NCBI GenBank assembly: GCA_963728395.1
Contig: CAVSJJ010000001.1
Location: 62,001-126,000, forward strand
Source: CAVSJJ01 sp963728395
Lineage (GTDB): Bacteria > Actinomycetota > Actinomycetes > Actinomycetales > Dermatophilaceae
Reading direction: 5' to 3'
DNA: 64,000 bases
Numbering within the stretch: the first letter of the stretch is position 1; the number at the start of each line of letters is the position of its first letter. The notes under the pieces are model-generated. The model was not told the origin of the DNA, made no database searches, and worked only from the letters and a program-made list of their open reading frames with translations. Below are positions 7,953 through 16,361 of the stretch, piece after piece. The translations under genes were made by a program, and so were the position numbers.

Positions 7953-9176
7953 ATGCCGCCCCGCCGCCGGTCGAGCGCCGTCGCCGAGGAGACCCCGCCG
8001 GAGGTCCTCGACGTCCCGGCGCGGCGTGCGTCGGCCGAGACCCGCCGCCGCGTCGAGCAGTCCGCCGGGGCGCTCGGGGCCGCCGCGGTCCAGCAGATGG
8101 AGGCCGACCACGAGTGGTACCGCGCGCTCAGCGCCGAGGACCGCTCCTGGGTCGGGCTCGTCGCCCAGGCCGGCATCCGCTCCTTCATCGACTGGTTCAC
8201 CGGCGGGCAGCCACCGCTCCACGTGACGGCAGACGTCTTCGGTACGGCGCCCCGCGAACTGACCCGGTCGATCTCGCTCGCCCAGACCCTCGACCTCGTC
8301 CGCACGGTCGTCGACGTCGCCGAACGCGAGGTCACCGCCCTCGCCGGCGGGCGCGACGAGACCCAGGCCCGCGAGGCGGTCCTGCGCTACAGCCGGGAGA
8401 TCGCGTTCGCGGCGGCGGAGGTCTACGCCCATGCCGCAGAGGCGCGTGGCGCGTGGGACGCCCGGCTGGAGTCCCTCGTCGTCGATGCCGTCGTCCGCGG
8501 CGAGGCGGACGAGTCGATCCAGTCCCGGGCCGCGGCCCTCGGCTGGGGGTCGACGGCCCAGGTCACCGTCATCGTCGGTTCGACCCCTCCGGGAAGCCCC
8601 GCCCTCGTCGTCGAGGCGGTCCACCGCGCCGGACGCCGGATCGGCGTCGAGATCCTCCTCGCGATCCACGGGCGCCGCATCGTCTGCATCGCCGGGCCCG
8701 TCGCCGACGACATCGAGGTGGCCACCGCGCTCGCTCCGGCCCTCGCCGAGGGGCCGATCGTCGTCGGCCCGGTCGTCCCCCACCTCTTCGCGGCCGGCCG
8801 CAGCGCCCGGGCCGCGATGACCGGCCATTCGGCCGCGGCGGCCTGGGCGGGGGCACCGCGCCCGGTCCGCGCCGACGACCTGCTCGCCGAGCGTGCCCTC
8901 GTCGGCGACCAGCCGGCCCGCAACGCCCTCGTCTCGCGGATCTACGCCCCCTTGCGGGACAGCGCCGGCGGAGCGCTGCTGGCGACGGCCGCGGCATACC
9001 TCGATGCGGGGCTCGGCGTCGAGGGCACGGCGCGCGCCCTCTTCGTCCACCCCAACACGGTGCGCTACCGACTGACGAACATCGCGAAGCTGACCGGCTA
9101 CGACCTCGGCGACCCGCACGACGCGCAGACCGTCCGGCTCGCTCTGGCCTTCGGCCGACTCGGTACACCCTTGTAG
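7953..9176 (+). CDS. fasR: FasR-like PucR-family transcriptional regulator of fatty acid synthesis
   Basis: 407 residues. The C-terminal 60 residues carry the PucR-type helix-turn-helix (GVEGTARALFVHPNTVRYRL), and the middle is a CdaR/GGDEF-like sensory fold. Its position immediately upstream of fabD-fabH-acpP-fabF matches Streptomyces FasR (established), which activates this operon. Assignment rests on that synteny plus the domain. The ATG at 7953 lies inside a GTATGCCG octamer. The intergenic gap to fabD (9177-9254) contains an inverted repeat at 9197-9210 that could be its target. Confidence 0.85.
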   Translation: MPPRRRSSAVAEETPPEVLDVPARRASAETRRRVEQSAGALGAAAVQQMEADHEWYRALSAEDRSWVGLVAQAGIRSFIDWFTGGQPPLHVTADVFGTAPRELTRSISLAQTLDLVRTVVDVAEREVTALAGGRDETQAREAVLRYSREIAFAAAEVYAHAAEARGAWDARLESLVVDAVVRGEADESIQSRAAALGWGSTAQVTVIVGSTPPGSPALVVEAVHRAGRRIGVEILLAIHGRRIVCIAGPVADDIEVATALAPALAEGPIVVGPVVPHLFAAGRSARAAMTGHSAAAAWAGAPRPVRADDLLAERALVGDQPARNALVSRIYAPLRDSAGGALLATAAAYLDAGLGVEGTARALFVHPNTVRYRLTNIAKLTGYDLGDPHDAQTVRLALAFGRLGTPL

Positions 9177-9196
9177 GAACCCTCCAAATCGGGGCG

Positions 9197-9210
9197 GCGA
9201 CATTCGTCGC
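9197..9210. promoter_or_regulatory. Inverted repeat in the fabD promoter region
   Basis: GCGAC (9197-9201) and GTCGC (9206-9210) flank ATTC, 45 nt before the fabD start and directly after fasR. It is a candidate FasR operator, short and therefore uncertain. Confidence 0.3.
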
Positions 9211-9254
9211 GTCTCATCACGACACCCGGCCGTCCAGGGCGAAAGGCTGAACGG

Positions 9255-10439
9255 GTGCTTGTCATCGTCTGCCCTGGACAGGGCTCACAGGCTCCCGGCT
9301 TCCTCTCCCCCTGGCTCGAGATCCCCGGTGTCGCCGACCGGCTGGGTTGGCTCTCCGCCGTCGCCGGGCTCGACCTCCTGCGGCACGGAACCGAGTCCGA
9401 CGCCGACACGATCAAGGACACTGCGATCGCCCAACCGCTCATCGTCGCGGCCGGGCTCGTCTCCCTCCTCAGCCTCTTCGAGCACCCCGCCGACGGCTTC
9501 CGTCGGGTCGGCGCCGGCGCCGGGCACTCGGTCGGCGAGATCACTGCGGCGGCCGCGGGCGGGGTCATGTCCGCCGAGCAGGCCATGGTGTTCGTCCGCG
9601 AACGAGGGGCGGCCATGGCCGCCGCCAGCGCCGTGCGCCCCACGGGGATGAGCGCCGTCGTCGGCGGCGACTCCACCGAGGTCGTCGCGGCGATCGAGCG
9701 GCACGGGCTCACCCCCGCGAACATCAACGGCGCCGGCCAGGTCGTCGCGGCCGGCACGATGGAGCAGCTCGCCGCCCTCGCCGGGGACGCCCCCGCCCGG
9801 GCGCGCGTGATCCCCCTCCAGGTCGCCGGTGCCTTCCACACCGAGCACATGGCCCCGGCCGTCGACGCCCTGGCCGGCTATGCCCGGGCCATCTCCACCC
9901 ACGACGCCCGGGTCCCCCTCGTGTCGAACAAGGACGGTGCCGTCGTCCACGACGGGCGCGAGGTTCTGACCCGGCTCGTCGGCCAGGTGAGCAACCCGGT
10001 CCGCTGGGACCTGACGATGCAGACCTTCGCCGACCTCGGCGTCACCGGCATCATCGAGATCCCTCCGGCCGGCACCCTCGTCGGCCTGGCGAAGCGGGCC
10101 CTCCCCGGCGTCGAGCTGCTCGCCCTCAAGACCCCCACCGACCTCGAGGCGGCCCACCGGATGGTCCTCGAGCACGGCGAACCGACCCAGGCCGCCCAGG
10201 ACCCCACCTGGCGGCTCGTCGTGGCGCCAGCCAAGGGCACCGTCACCGTGGCCGCCGCGGGGACCGAGACCGGCGCCACCGTGGTGGCCGGGACGGTCAT
10301 CGCCACGGTCGGCACCCTGCGCGACACCTATGACGTCACCGCGCCGCACGGCGGCCGGGTCGTCGAGTGGCTCGTCGAGGACGGCGATCCCGTCTCCCCG
10401 GGCCAGCCCCTGCTCCGTCTGCACCCTCTCGAGGGCTGA
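9255..10439 (+). CDS. fabD: Malonyl-CoA:ACP transacylase with C-terminal biotinyl/lipoyl-like domain
   Basis: 394 residues, about 80 longer than an ordinary FabD. It transfers malonyl from CoA to acyl carrier protein for type II fatty acid synthesis. Residues 1-300 are the transacylase: CPGQGSQ at 6-12, nucleophile Ser92 in GHSVGE, and the catalytic His in GAFHTEHM. Residues 319-394 have the two-hammerhead pattern of biotinyl/lipoyl domains (TAPHGGRVVEWLVEDGDPVSPGQPLLRL). However, the turn that normally carries the modified lysine reads LRLHPLEG, so no prosthetic group is expected. The start is GTG at 9255. FabH begins 12 nt downstream. Confidence 0.93.
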   Translation: MLVIVCPGQGSQAPGFLSPWLEIPGVADRLGWLSAVAGLDLLRHGTESDADTIKDTAIAQPLIVAAGLVSLLSLFEHPADGFRRVGAGAGHSVGEITAAAAGGVMSAEQAMVFVRERGAAMAAASAVRPTGMSAVVGGDSTEVVAAIERHGLTPANINGAGQVVAAGTMEQLAALAGDAPARARVIPLQVAGAFHTEHMAPAVDALAGYARAISTHDARVPLVSNKDGAVVHDGREVLTRLVGQVSNPVRWDLTMQTFADLGVTGIIEIPPAGTLVGLAKRALPGVELLALKTPTDLEAAHRMVLEHGEPTQAAQDPTWRLVVAPAKGTVTVAAAGTETGATVVAGTVIATVGTLRDTYDVTAPHGGRVVEWLVEDGDPVSPGQPLLRLHPLEG

Positions 10440-10451
10440 GGAAGGCGACCG

Positions 10452-11456
10452 ATGTCCACTGCCACGATCACCGCGCCCCAGGGCGCCCGTCACGCCCGGA
10501 TCTGGGGTGTCGGCGGCTACCGTCCGCGCCGGGTCGTCCCCAACGCCGAGATCGTCGACGCGATCGACTCCTCCGACGAGTGGATCCGCGAGCGGTCCGG
10601 CATCATCGAGCGCCGCTGGGCCGGCGAGGGCGAGTCCGTCGTGGAGATGTCCGAGGCGGCCTCGCGCGACGCCCTCGCCATGGCCGGCATCAACCCGGAG
10701 CAGGTCAGCGCCGTCATCGTCTCGACGGTGAGCTTCCCCTATCAGACGCCCGCCGCCGCTCCGCTGCTCGCGCACCGGCTCGGCGCAACCGACGCCGCCG
10801 CCTTCGACATCTCCGCCGCCTGCGCCGGCTACTGCCACGCCGTCTCGCTCGCCAACGACATGGTCCGCGGCGGCAGCGCCGAGTACGTCCTCGTCCTCGG
10901 CGTCGAGCGGCTGTCCGACTTCACCGACAAGACCGACCGCGGGACGGCGTTCATCTTCGCCGACGGCGCGGGCGCCGCCGTCATCGGCCCGTCCGACACC
11001 CCCGGCATCGGGCCGACCGTCTGGGGTTCGGACGGCGGACAGTGGGACGTCATCTGCCAGCGCGACAGCTGGATCGACGTCCACGACCACAAGCTCGACT
11101 GGCCCTCGATCGGCATGCAGGGACAGTCCGTCTTCCGTTGGGCGGTGTGGGGCATGGCCCCGGTCGCCCAGAAGGCCCTCGACCTCGCCGGGATCAGCGC
11201 GGCCGACCTCGACGCGTTCATCCCCCATCAGGCCAACGTGCGGATCATCGACGCGATGGCCAAGCAGCTCGGGCTGCCCGCGGACCTCCCCATCGCCCGC
11301 GACATCGCCCAGACCGGCAACACCTCCGCGGCCTCCATCCCGCTCGCCACCGAGCGGATGCTCCGCGAGGGTGCTGCCCCTCGCGGTGGCCTGGCGCTCC
11401 AGATCGGCTTCGGGGCCGGTCTGGTGTATGCCGCGCAGGTCGTCGTCCTCCCCTGA
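10452..11456 (+). CDS. fabH: 3-oxoacyl-ACP synthase III
   Basis: 334 residues, standard length. FabH condenses a primer acyl-CoA with malonyl-ACP to start fatty acid chains. The triad is visible: the Cys in SAACAGYCH near residue 122, the His in FIPHQANVRI and the Asn in TGNTSAASIP. The ATG at 10452 is preceded by GAGGAAGG. It lies between fabD (12-nt gap) and acpP in the fas operon. The iso/anteiso primer specificity usual in actinobacteria is likely but not visible in the sequence. Confidence 0.96.
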   Translation: MSTATITAPQGARHARIWGVGGYRPRRVVPNAEIVDAIDSSDEWIRERSGIIERRWAGEGESVVEMSEAASRDALAMAGINPEQVSAVIVSTVSFPYQTPAAAPLLAHRLGATDAAAFDISAACAGYCHAVSLANDMVRGGSAEYVLVLGVERLSDFTDKTDRGTAFIFADGAGAAVIGPSDTPGIGPTVWGSDGGQWDVICQRDSWIDVHDHKLDWPSIGMQGQSVFRWAVWGMAPVAQKALDLAGISAADLDAFIPHQANVRIIDAMAKQLGLPADLPIARDIAQTGNTSAASIPLATERMLREGAAPRGGLALQIGFGAGLVYAAQVVVLP

Positions 11457-11584
11457 CCGCCCCGACCGGCTCGGCACGAGCCCTCGAACTCCCGTCGGCC
11501 CACGGGTACCCGGGCCAAGCATCACCACCAACCGATGGGTTTCCGCGAACGACGTGGACCCGACCGATGAAGGAGCACACCATC

Positions 11585-11833
11585 ATGGCTGCTAGCGAGC
11601 AGGAGATCCTCTCGGGCCTCGCCGAGATCATCAACGAGGAGACCGGTCTCGACCCGGCCGAGGTCCAGGCCGACAAGAGCTTCACCGACGATCTCGACAT
11701 CGACTCGCTGTCGATGATGACCATCGTCGTCGCCGCCGAGGACAAGTTCGGGGTGCGCATCCCGGACGAGGAGGTCAAGAACCTCCTCACCGTCGGCGAC
11801 GCCGTCGGCTACATCCAGAGCAACCAGGGCTGA
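11585..11833 (+). CDS. acpP: Acyl carrier protein
   Basis: 82 residues, acidic. The phosphopantetheine attachment serine lies in DLDIDSLSMM (the DSL Ser is about residue 39). ACP carries the growing acyl chain on 4'-phosphopantetheine between the Fab enzymes. The ATG at 11585 follows GAAGGAG. A hairpin directly downstream (11847-11869) could let acpP message accumulate above the rest of the operon. Confidence 0.97.
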   Translation: MAASEQEILSGLAEIINEETGLDPAEVQADKSFTDDLDIDSLSMMTIVVAAEDKFGVRIPDEEVKNLLTVGDAVGYIQSNQG

Positions 11834-11846
11834 TCGAGACCGGCCC

Positions 11847-11869
11847 GGGGGCGGCGCAGGGCCGCCCCC
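11847..11869 (+). terminator. Hairpin between acpP and fabF (partial terminator or mRNA stabiliser)
   Basis: GGGGGCGGC (11847-11855) and GCCGCCCCC (11861-11869) form a perfect 9-bp stem with loop GCAGG, 13 nt after the acpP stop. FabF follows 120 nt later without an obvious separate promoter motif. The hairpin is probably an attenuator or 3' stabiliser that raises ACP relative to FabF. Confidence 0.5.
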
Positions 11870-11988
11870 GCCGGCCGGGTCCGCACCGGCACCCCCGGCA
11901 TACCCCTCCACGTTCCGGCACACCCTGCCACCGGCCGGGCCGCGACAGGCGGCCGACGCAGCGCCACACCCCAAGGAGCGAGACCCAG

Positions 11989-13233
11989 ATGAGCAACGAA
12001 CGCCGTGTCGTCGTCACCGGCCTCGGCGCGACGACCCCCGTCGGGGGAACCGTCGCCGAGACGTGGGACGCGATTCTCGCCGGTCGGTCCGGCGCCCGCA
12101 CCCTCGACAACGACTGGGCGGAGGCCTACGGCCTCCCCGTGACCTTCGGCGCGCCGGTCCACACCCGGCCCGAGGAGGTCCTCGAGAAGGTCGAGATCCG
12201 CCGGATGGACCCCAGCGCCCAGTACGCGATGATCGCCTCGCGCGAGGCGTGGGCGGATGCCGGTGAGCCGGACGTCGAGCCCGAGCGCTTGGGGGTGGCC
12301 ATCGGCACCGGCATCGGCGGGGTGTGGACCCTGCTCGGGCAGTGGGACACCCTCCGCGAGCGCGGCGCGCGCCGCGTCTTCCCACTGGCCGTGCCGATGC
12401 TCATGCCCAACAGCGCGAGCGGCAACGTCTCGCTCGCGCTCGGCGCCCGCGCCGGCGCCCACACGACCGTCTCGGCCTGCGCGTCGGGCGCCGAGGCGAT
12501 GGGCTTCGCCGCCCAGATGATCCGGGAGGGCCGCGCCGATGTCGTCGTCGCCGGGGGGACCGAGGCGGCGATGCACCCGCTGCCGTTCGCCGGCTTCGCG
12601 GCGATGCAGGCCCTCTCCACCCGCAACGACGAGCCCGAGAAGGCCTCCCGCCCCTACGACACCGGTCGGGACGGCTTCGTCCTCGGCGAGGGGGCTGCGG
12701 TCATCGTCCTCGAGTCCGAGGAACACGCCAGGGCCCGCGGCGCGCGCATCTATGCCGTCCTCGCCGGACTCGGCATGTCGGCCGACGCCCACCACATCGC
12801 GGCCCCGGAGCCGGAGGGGGCGGGTGCCTCGAGGGCCATGGTCGAGGCGGTCCAGACCGCCGGGCTCACCTCCGCCGACATCATCCACATCAACGCGCAC
12901 GCCACGTCGACCCCCGTCGGGGACGTCGCGGAGTCCAACGCGATCCGGCGAGCCTTCGGTGACACGGCCGACGGGATGTGCGTCAGCGCGACGAAGTCGA
13001 TGACCGGGCACCTCCTCGGCGCGGCCGGCGCGCTCGAGGGCGTCCTGACCATCCTGTCGGTCCACCACCGGGTCGCTCCGGCGACGATCAACCTCGACAG
13101 CTTCGACCCGGAGATCCGGCTCGACGTCGTGCACGGCGAACACCGCACCCTGCCGGACGGCGACATCGCCGCGCTCAACAACTCGTTCGGCTTCGGCGGC
13201 CACAACGTCGCCCTCACCATCACGAGCGCCTGA
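11989..13233 (+). CDS. fabF: 3-oxoacyl-ACP synthase II
   Basis: 414 residues. FabF elongates acyl-ACP by condensation with malonyl-ACP. The catalytic Cys is in TVSACASGAEAMG (near 164), with His in INAHATSTPVGD and TKSMTGHLLGAAG. The start at 11989 has AAGGAG at 11973. Its stop overlaps the accD start by one base (TGATG at 13231-13235), which indicates translational coupling. Confidence 0.96.
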   Translation: MSNERRVVVTGLGATTPVGGTVAETWDAILAGRSGARTLDNDWAEAYGLPVTFGAPVHTRPEEVLEKVEIRRMDPSAQYAMIASREAWADAGEPDVEPERLGVAIGTGIGGVWTLLGQWDTLRERGARRVFPLAVPMLMPNSASGNVSLALGARAGAHTTVSACASGAEAMGFAAQMIREGRADVVVAGGTEAAMHPLPFAGFAAMQALSTRNDEPEKASRPYDTGRDGFVLGEGAAVIVLESEEHARARGARIYAVLAGLGMSADAHHIAAPEPEGAGASRAMVEAVQTAGLTSADIIHINAHATSTPVGDVAESNAIRRAFGDTADGMCVSATKSMTGHLLGAAGALEGVLTILSVHHRVAPATINLDSFDPEIRLDVVHGEHRTLPDGDIAALNNSFGFGGHNVALTITSA

Positions 13234-14681
13234 TGGCGCACGCACCCAACAGCGCGTCCGCGCTCGCCTCGGCATCGGCGAGGCCGAAGGTCGACCGCGA
13301 GAGCGACCCCCGCAACCCCGTCCGCCGGCTCACGGCCTTCTTCGACCCCGGCACGCTCGAGCTGCTCACCGAGGTCGACGACTCCGGCATGCTCGCCGCC
13401 CGCGGCACGGTGCGGGGCGGCGACGTCGTCGCCTTCGCCTCGGACGCCACCGTCATGGGCGGCGCCATGGGCGAGGTCGGGTGCGGCGTCATCGTCGCCG
13501 CCTACGAGCACGCCCTCGCGGCGGGCGTCCCCATCGTCGGCATCTGGCACTCCGGTGGCGCCCGCCTCCCGGAGGGGGTCAGCTCGCTGCACGCCGTCGG
13601 CGAGGTCTTTGCCGCGATGACGAGGGCCTCGGGCACGATCCCGCAGATCTCCGTCGTCGTCGGGCCGGCGGCCGGGGGTGCCGCATACGGCCCGGCCCTC
13701 ACCGACATCGTCATCCTCGCCCCCGAGGGGCGGATCTTCGTCACGGGGCCGGACGTCGTCCGGTCGGTCACCGGTGAGGCCGTCGACGCCCTACGCCTGG
13801 GTGGCCCCGAGCCGCACGGACGCCGCTCCGGCGTCGTCCACGTCGTCACCGAGTCGATCGAGGAGGCCTTCGAGCGGGGCCAGGACCTGTGCGCCCTGCT
13901 CGGCGCGCAGGGCGAGCTCGCCGTCGGCGAGATCGAGGACATCGACCTCGCGGCGACCTTCCCCGAGTCGGCCAAGCGGGCCTACGACGTGCACCCCCTC
14001 GTCGCCGACGTCCTCGACGACGGCGCGGAGCAGGTCGAGCTCCACCCGCGATGGGCGCCCAACATCGTCACGACGCTGGGCCGGTTCGGTGGTCGCACCG
14101 TCGGGGTCATCGCCAACAACCCGATGCGGCTCGGTGGCTGCCTCGACTCGCCCTCGGCCGAGAAGGCCGCGCGGTTCGTGCGGATGTGCGACGCCTTCGG
14201 GGTGCCGATCGTCGTCCTCGTCGACGTGCCCGGCTACCTCCCCGGCGTCGGTCAGGAGTGGGACGGGGTGGTCCGGCGCGGCGCCAAGCTGCTCCATGCG
14301 TTCGCGGAGGCCGTCGTCCCTCGCGTCACCCTCGTGACCCGCAAGACCTACGGCGGCGCCTACGTCGCGATGAACTCCCGCTCGCTCGGGGCGACGAAGG
14401 TGTTCGCGTGGCCGACCGCCGAGGTCGCCGTCATGGGCTCGATCGCGGCGATCCGGATCCTCCACCGGCGCCGGCTCGCCGAGATCGACGACGCCGAGCG
14501 CCCGGGCGTCGAGGCCGAGCTGGCGGCCGAGCACGACAAGCTCTCCGGAGGGCTGGACCGGGCGGTCCAGATCGGCGTCGTCGACGAGATCGTCGAGCCG
14601 AAGCGGACCCGGACCGCCATCGCCCGGGCCATCGCCGCGGCCCCGCAGCACCGCGGCATACACGGCAACATCCCGCTCTGA
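13233..14681 (+). CDS. accD: Acyl-CoA carboxylase carboxyltransferase subunit (AccD family)
   Basis: 482 residues with both N- and C-terminal carboxyltransferase halves (crotonase-like). The oxyanion-type glycine pairs are visible in GGAMGEVGCG / HSGGARLPEG and in GGAYVAMNSRSLGA. It should supply malonyl-CoA (or methylmalonyl-CoA) with a biotinylated AccA-type subunit encoded elsewhere. Its place at the end of the fas operon, coupled to fabF, argues for acetyl-CoA carboxylase function. The ATG shares its first base with the fabF stop. Confidence 0.93.
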   Translation: MAHAPNSASALASASARPKVDRESDPRNPVRRLTAFFDPGTLELLTEVDDSGMLAARGTVRGGDVVAFASDATVMGGAMGEVGCGVIVAAYEHALAAGVPIVGIWHSGGARLPEGVSSLHAVGEVFAAMTRASGTIPQISVVVGPAAGGAAYGPALTDIVILAPEGRIFVTGPDVVRSVTGEAVDALRLGGPEPHGRRSGVVHVVTESIEEAFERGQDLCALLGAQGELAVGEIEDIDLAATFPESAKRAYDVHPLVADVLDDGAEQVELHPRWAPNIVTTLGRFGGRTVGVIANNPMRLGGCLDSPSAEKAARFVRMCDAFGVPIVVLVDVPGYLPGVGQEWDGVVRRGAKLLHAFAEAVVPRVTLVTRKTYGGAYVAMNSRSLGATKVFAWPTAEVAVMGSIAAIRILHRRRLAEIDDAERPGVEAELAAEHDKLSGGLDRAVQIGVVDEIVEPKRTRTAIARAIAAAPQHRGIHGNIPL

Positions 14682-14725
14682 CCGGCTCGCTGGTAGCCGC
14701 GCCCGGGGAGCCGCCCCTCGATCCG

Positions 14726-14775
14726 CCGCAATCTCATCCGGACCCTGCTGCAACAGCGCTCCGATGAGATTGCGG
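14726..14775. terminator. Bidirectional hairpin terminator between accD and the DUF3145 gene
   Basis: Perfect 13-nt arms CCGCAATCTCATC (14726-14738) and GATGAGATTGCGG (14763-14775) enclose 24 nt that contain an inner GCTG/CAGC stem. It lies 45 nt after accD and 78 nt beyond the end of the convergent DUF3145 gene, so it can serve both. Confidence 0.75.
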
Positions 14776-14853
14776 GGGGTCAGAAGGGGCGGGAGGGCGC
14801 TCGCCCTTCCGCTGGGGACCACCCTCCCGTCGTTCTGTCGAGCTCCCGGTGGC

Positions 14854-15369
14854 CTAGCCGACCTTGTGCAGCCAACGCACCGGGGCGCCCTCACCGGCAT
14901 ATCGGAAGACCTCGAGCTCGCGGTCCCAGTCGGCCCCCAGCAGCTCCTCCATCATCTCCGTCATCGCGTCCGGCGAACCCTGCGAGAGCATGAGCACCTC
15001 GCGCAGCCGGTCCTCGTTGATGACGGCATCGCCGTTGGCCGCGGTCCACGTGTGGTGGATCCCGAGGCTGGGCGTGTGCGACCAGCGGGAGCCGTCACAG
15101 CCGGGGCTGGGCTCCTCGGTGATCTCGTAGCGAAGGTTCTCCCACCCGCGCAGCGCCGAGGCGAGTCGAGCCCCGGTGCCGGTGCCGCCGCTCCACGACA
15201 GCTCGGTGCGGAGCAGGCCTGGACCGGCAGGCTGGGCCGTCCAGTCCAGGCACACGCCGGTGCCGAGGACGGACTCGATCGCCCACTGGATATGCGGACA
15301 CAGCGCCGCGGGGGTCGAGTGGATGAACACCACCCCGCGGGTCATGGTGCGCGGCATTGCGACGGACAT
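14854..15369 (-). CDS. DUF3145 family protein
   Basis: 171 residues. It is a conserved actinobacterial protein of unknown function, recognisable by MTRGVVFIHSTPAALCPHIQW near the start and the C-terminal block AMTEMMEELLGADWDRELEVFRYAGEG (shown in part). In Streptomyces and relatives it lies next to the fas/accD cluster, as here, which hints at a link to lipid metabolism (inference). The ATG at 15369 is chosen because it has an excellent Shine-Dalgarno (AAGGAGG) 7 nt upstream; the longer upstream frame is low-complexity. Confidence 0.85.
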   Translation of the reverse strand: MSVAMPRTMTRGVVFIHSTPAALCPHIQWAIESVLGTGVCLDWTAQPAGPGLLRTELSWSGGTGTGARLASALRGWENLRYEITEEPSPGCDGSRWSHTPSLGIHHTWTAANGDAVINEDRLREVLMLSQGSPDAMTEMMEELLGADWDRELEVFRYAGEGAPVRWLHKVG

Positions 15370-16093
15370 CCGGGCCTCCTTCGGTGCGAGGGACGTCTTC
15401 CCCAACGCCAATGCACCTGTGTCGGTCCGGCCGTGCTGCGGAGGCGGCGAGCGGCCGCGTGGGCCGGTCGGTGCCTCGGTATGCCGTGGCTTCGCTGTGT
15501 GGGCGCGGATCACCGCGCCGGTTGTGTTCGCCCATTGTGCACCACCGAACGCTCAGGCACCAGGCGCCACGGACGACACGGGGGTGACCTATTGCCTCAG
15601 CAGTGCCGGGCCGCCTCAGCGGTGCGGGTCGCCCAGGGGGCCTCGCGCGCCCTGGTCGGGGCGAGGGCTGGCAATCCGCCGCGCCAGACCCCGCGAGGGG
15701 TGGCAATCCGCCCCTTCAGTGGCCCCTGATGGGGCGGATTCCCACCCTTCGGTGGTGGGTTGGGGTCAGGCGGCCGGGTCGGGAGCTCTCGCCCTGGCCG
15801 ACCGGACCGTTGAGCCCCTGCCGTCGCCGGCCGCTCCAATGCCGGCGCGGAGACCGACGATCGCCTTCGTGTTCGTCTGAGTGCTTCGTCGCATGGGGTG
15901 GAGGCCACCACCGTCGGGGCCCGCGCTGTGTCGACACTCGCGAGAACGGAGGGGCGGGCCGTGCCTTCGCCGCATCGGCCGCCGGTCTGTGTCGGCCCCG
16001 TGCCGCCGCTGTCCGGGCGGGTGCGGCCGGTAGGCTGACCGCCGGTCCGGACCCGCTGTTGCTCTCGTCGGGGGTATGCCGCCTCCGGCCCGA
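15370..16093. other. Non-coding stretch with repeats between DUF3145 gene and tRNA
   Basis: No convincing gene on either strand. It contains two copies of TGGCAATCCGCC (about 15669 and 15701), a long hairpin at 15698-15747 and two GTATGCCG octamers (15479, 16074). The promoter of the DUF3145 gene must lie at its left end. Confidence 0.6.
15698..15747. repeat. Long imperfect hairpin with repeated arm
   Basis: GGGTGGCAATCCGCCCC (15698-15714) pairs with 15731-15747 at 16 of 17 positions across a 16-nt loop. The arm sequence also occurs as a direct copy about 33 nt upstream. It may be a terminator or a small mobile palindrome; no adjacent gene clearly needs it. Confidence 0.55.
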
Positions 16094-16167
16094 GGGGCGT
16101 TAGCTCAGTTGGTCAGAGCAGCGGACTCATAATCCGTCGGTCGTCGGTTCAAGCCCGACACGCCCCA
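16094..16167 (+). tRNA. tRNA with CAU anticodon (Met elongator or Ile2)
   Basis: A 74-nt cloverleaf: acceptor GGGGCGT pairs with ACGCCCC (discriminator A, no encoded CCA). The D arm is GCTCAG, the anticodon loop is CTCATAA with CAT, and the T arm is GTCGGTTCAAGCCCGAC. CAU anticodons belong either to elongator tRNA-Met or to the lysidine-modified tRNA-Ile2; the sequence alone does not decide. Its 3' half (16131-16167 plus one base) is repeated exactly at 29465-29502. It is therefore the attachment site of the genomic island, which left the tRNA intact. Confidence 0.95.
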
Positions 16168-16168
16168 C
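16131..16168 (+). repeat. attL (38-nt direct repeat within the tRNA 3' half)
   Basis: It begins at AATCCGTCGG in the anticodon stem and ends one base past the tRNA. It is identical over 38 nt to 29465-29502. The repeat starts just after the anticodon (CAT here, CAC at the right copy), typical of tyrosine-integrase attachment sites in tRNA genes. Confidence 0.92.
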
Positions 16169-16361
16169 TGCACTGCTAGTCCTTTGAACTGGGAAAATGC
16201 GGTCCACCATGATGCGGAGTCCACCTGGCCTGGAGGCACAGGGAGCAGTTCTGAGAGCAGAACGAGTCGGCTTTTCAGCGTTCGGTTCTGCCCTGATTGA
16301 CACACAGGACCGCCGCCCCTACCCGGCGTCGGTCCTCTTGGCCGCCTCGGCGACCCGTGTG

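Noticed and set aside
13676..13690. A further copy of the iterated octamer
   Set aside because: The sequence is CGCATACGG, one base off the CGGCATAC form that the other copies share.
15162..16103. Plus-strand open frames through the region between the DUF3145 gene and the tRNA
   Set aside because: No ribosome binding site, domain or codon-usage support; the region is dominated by repeats.
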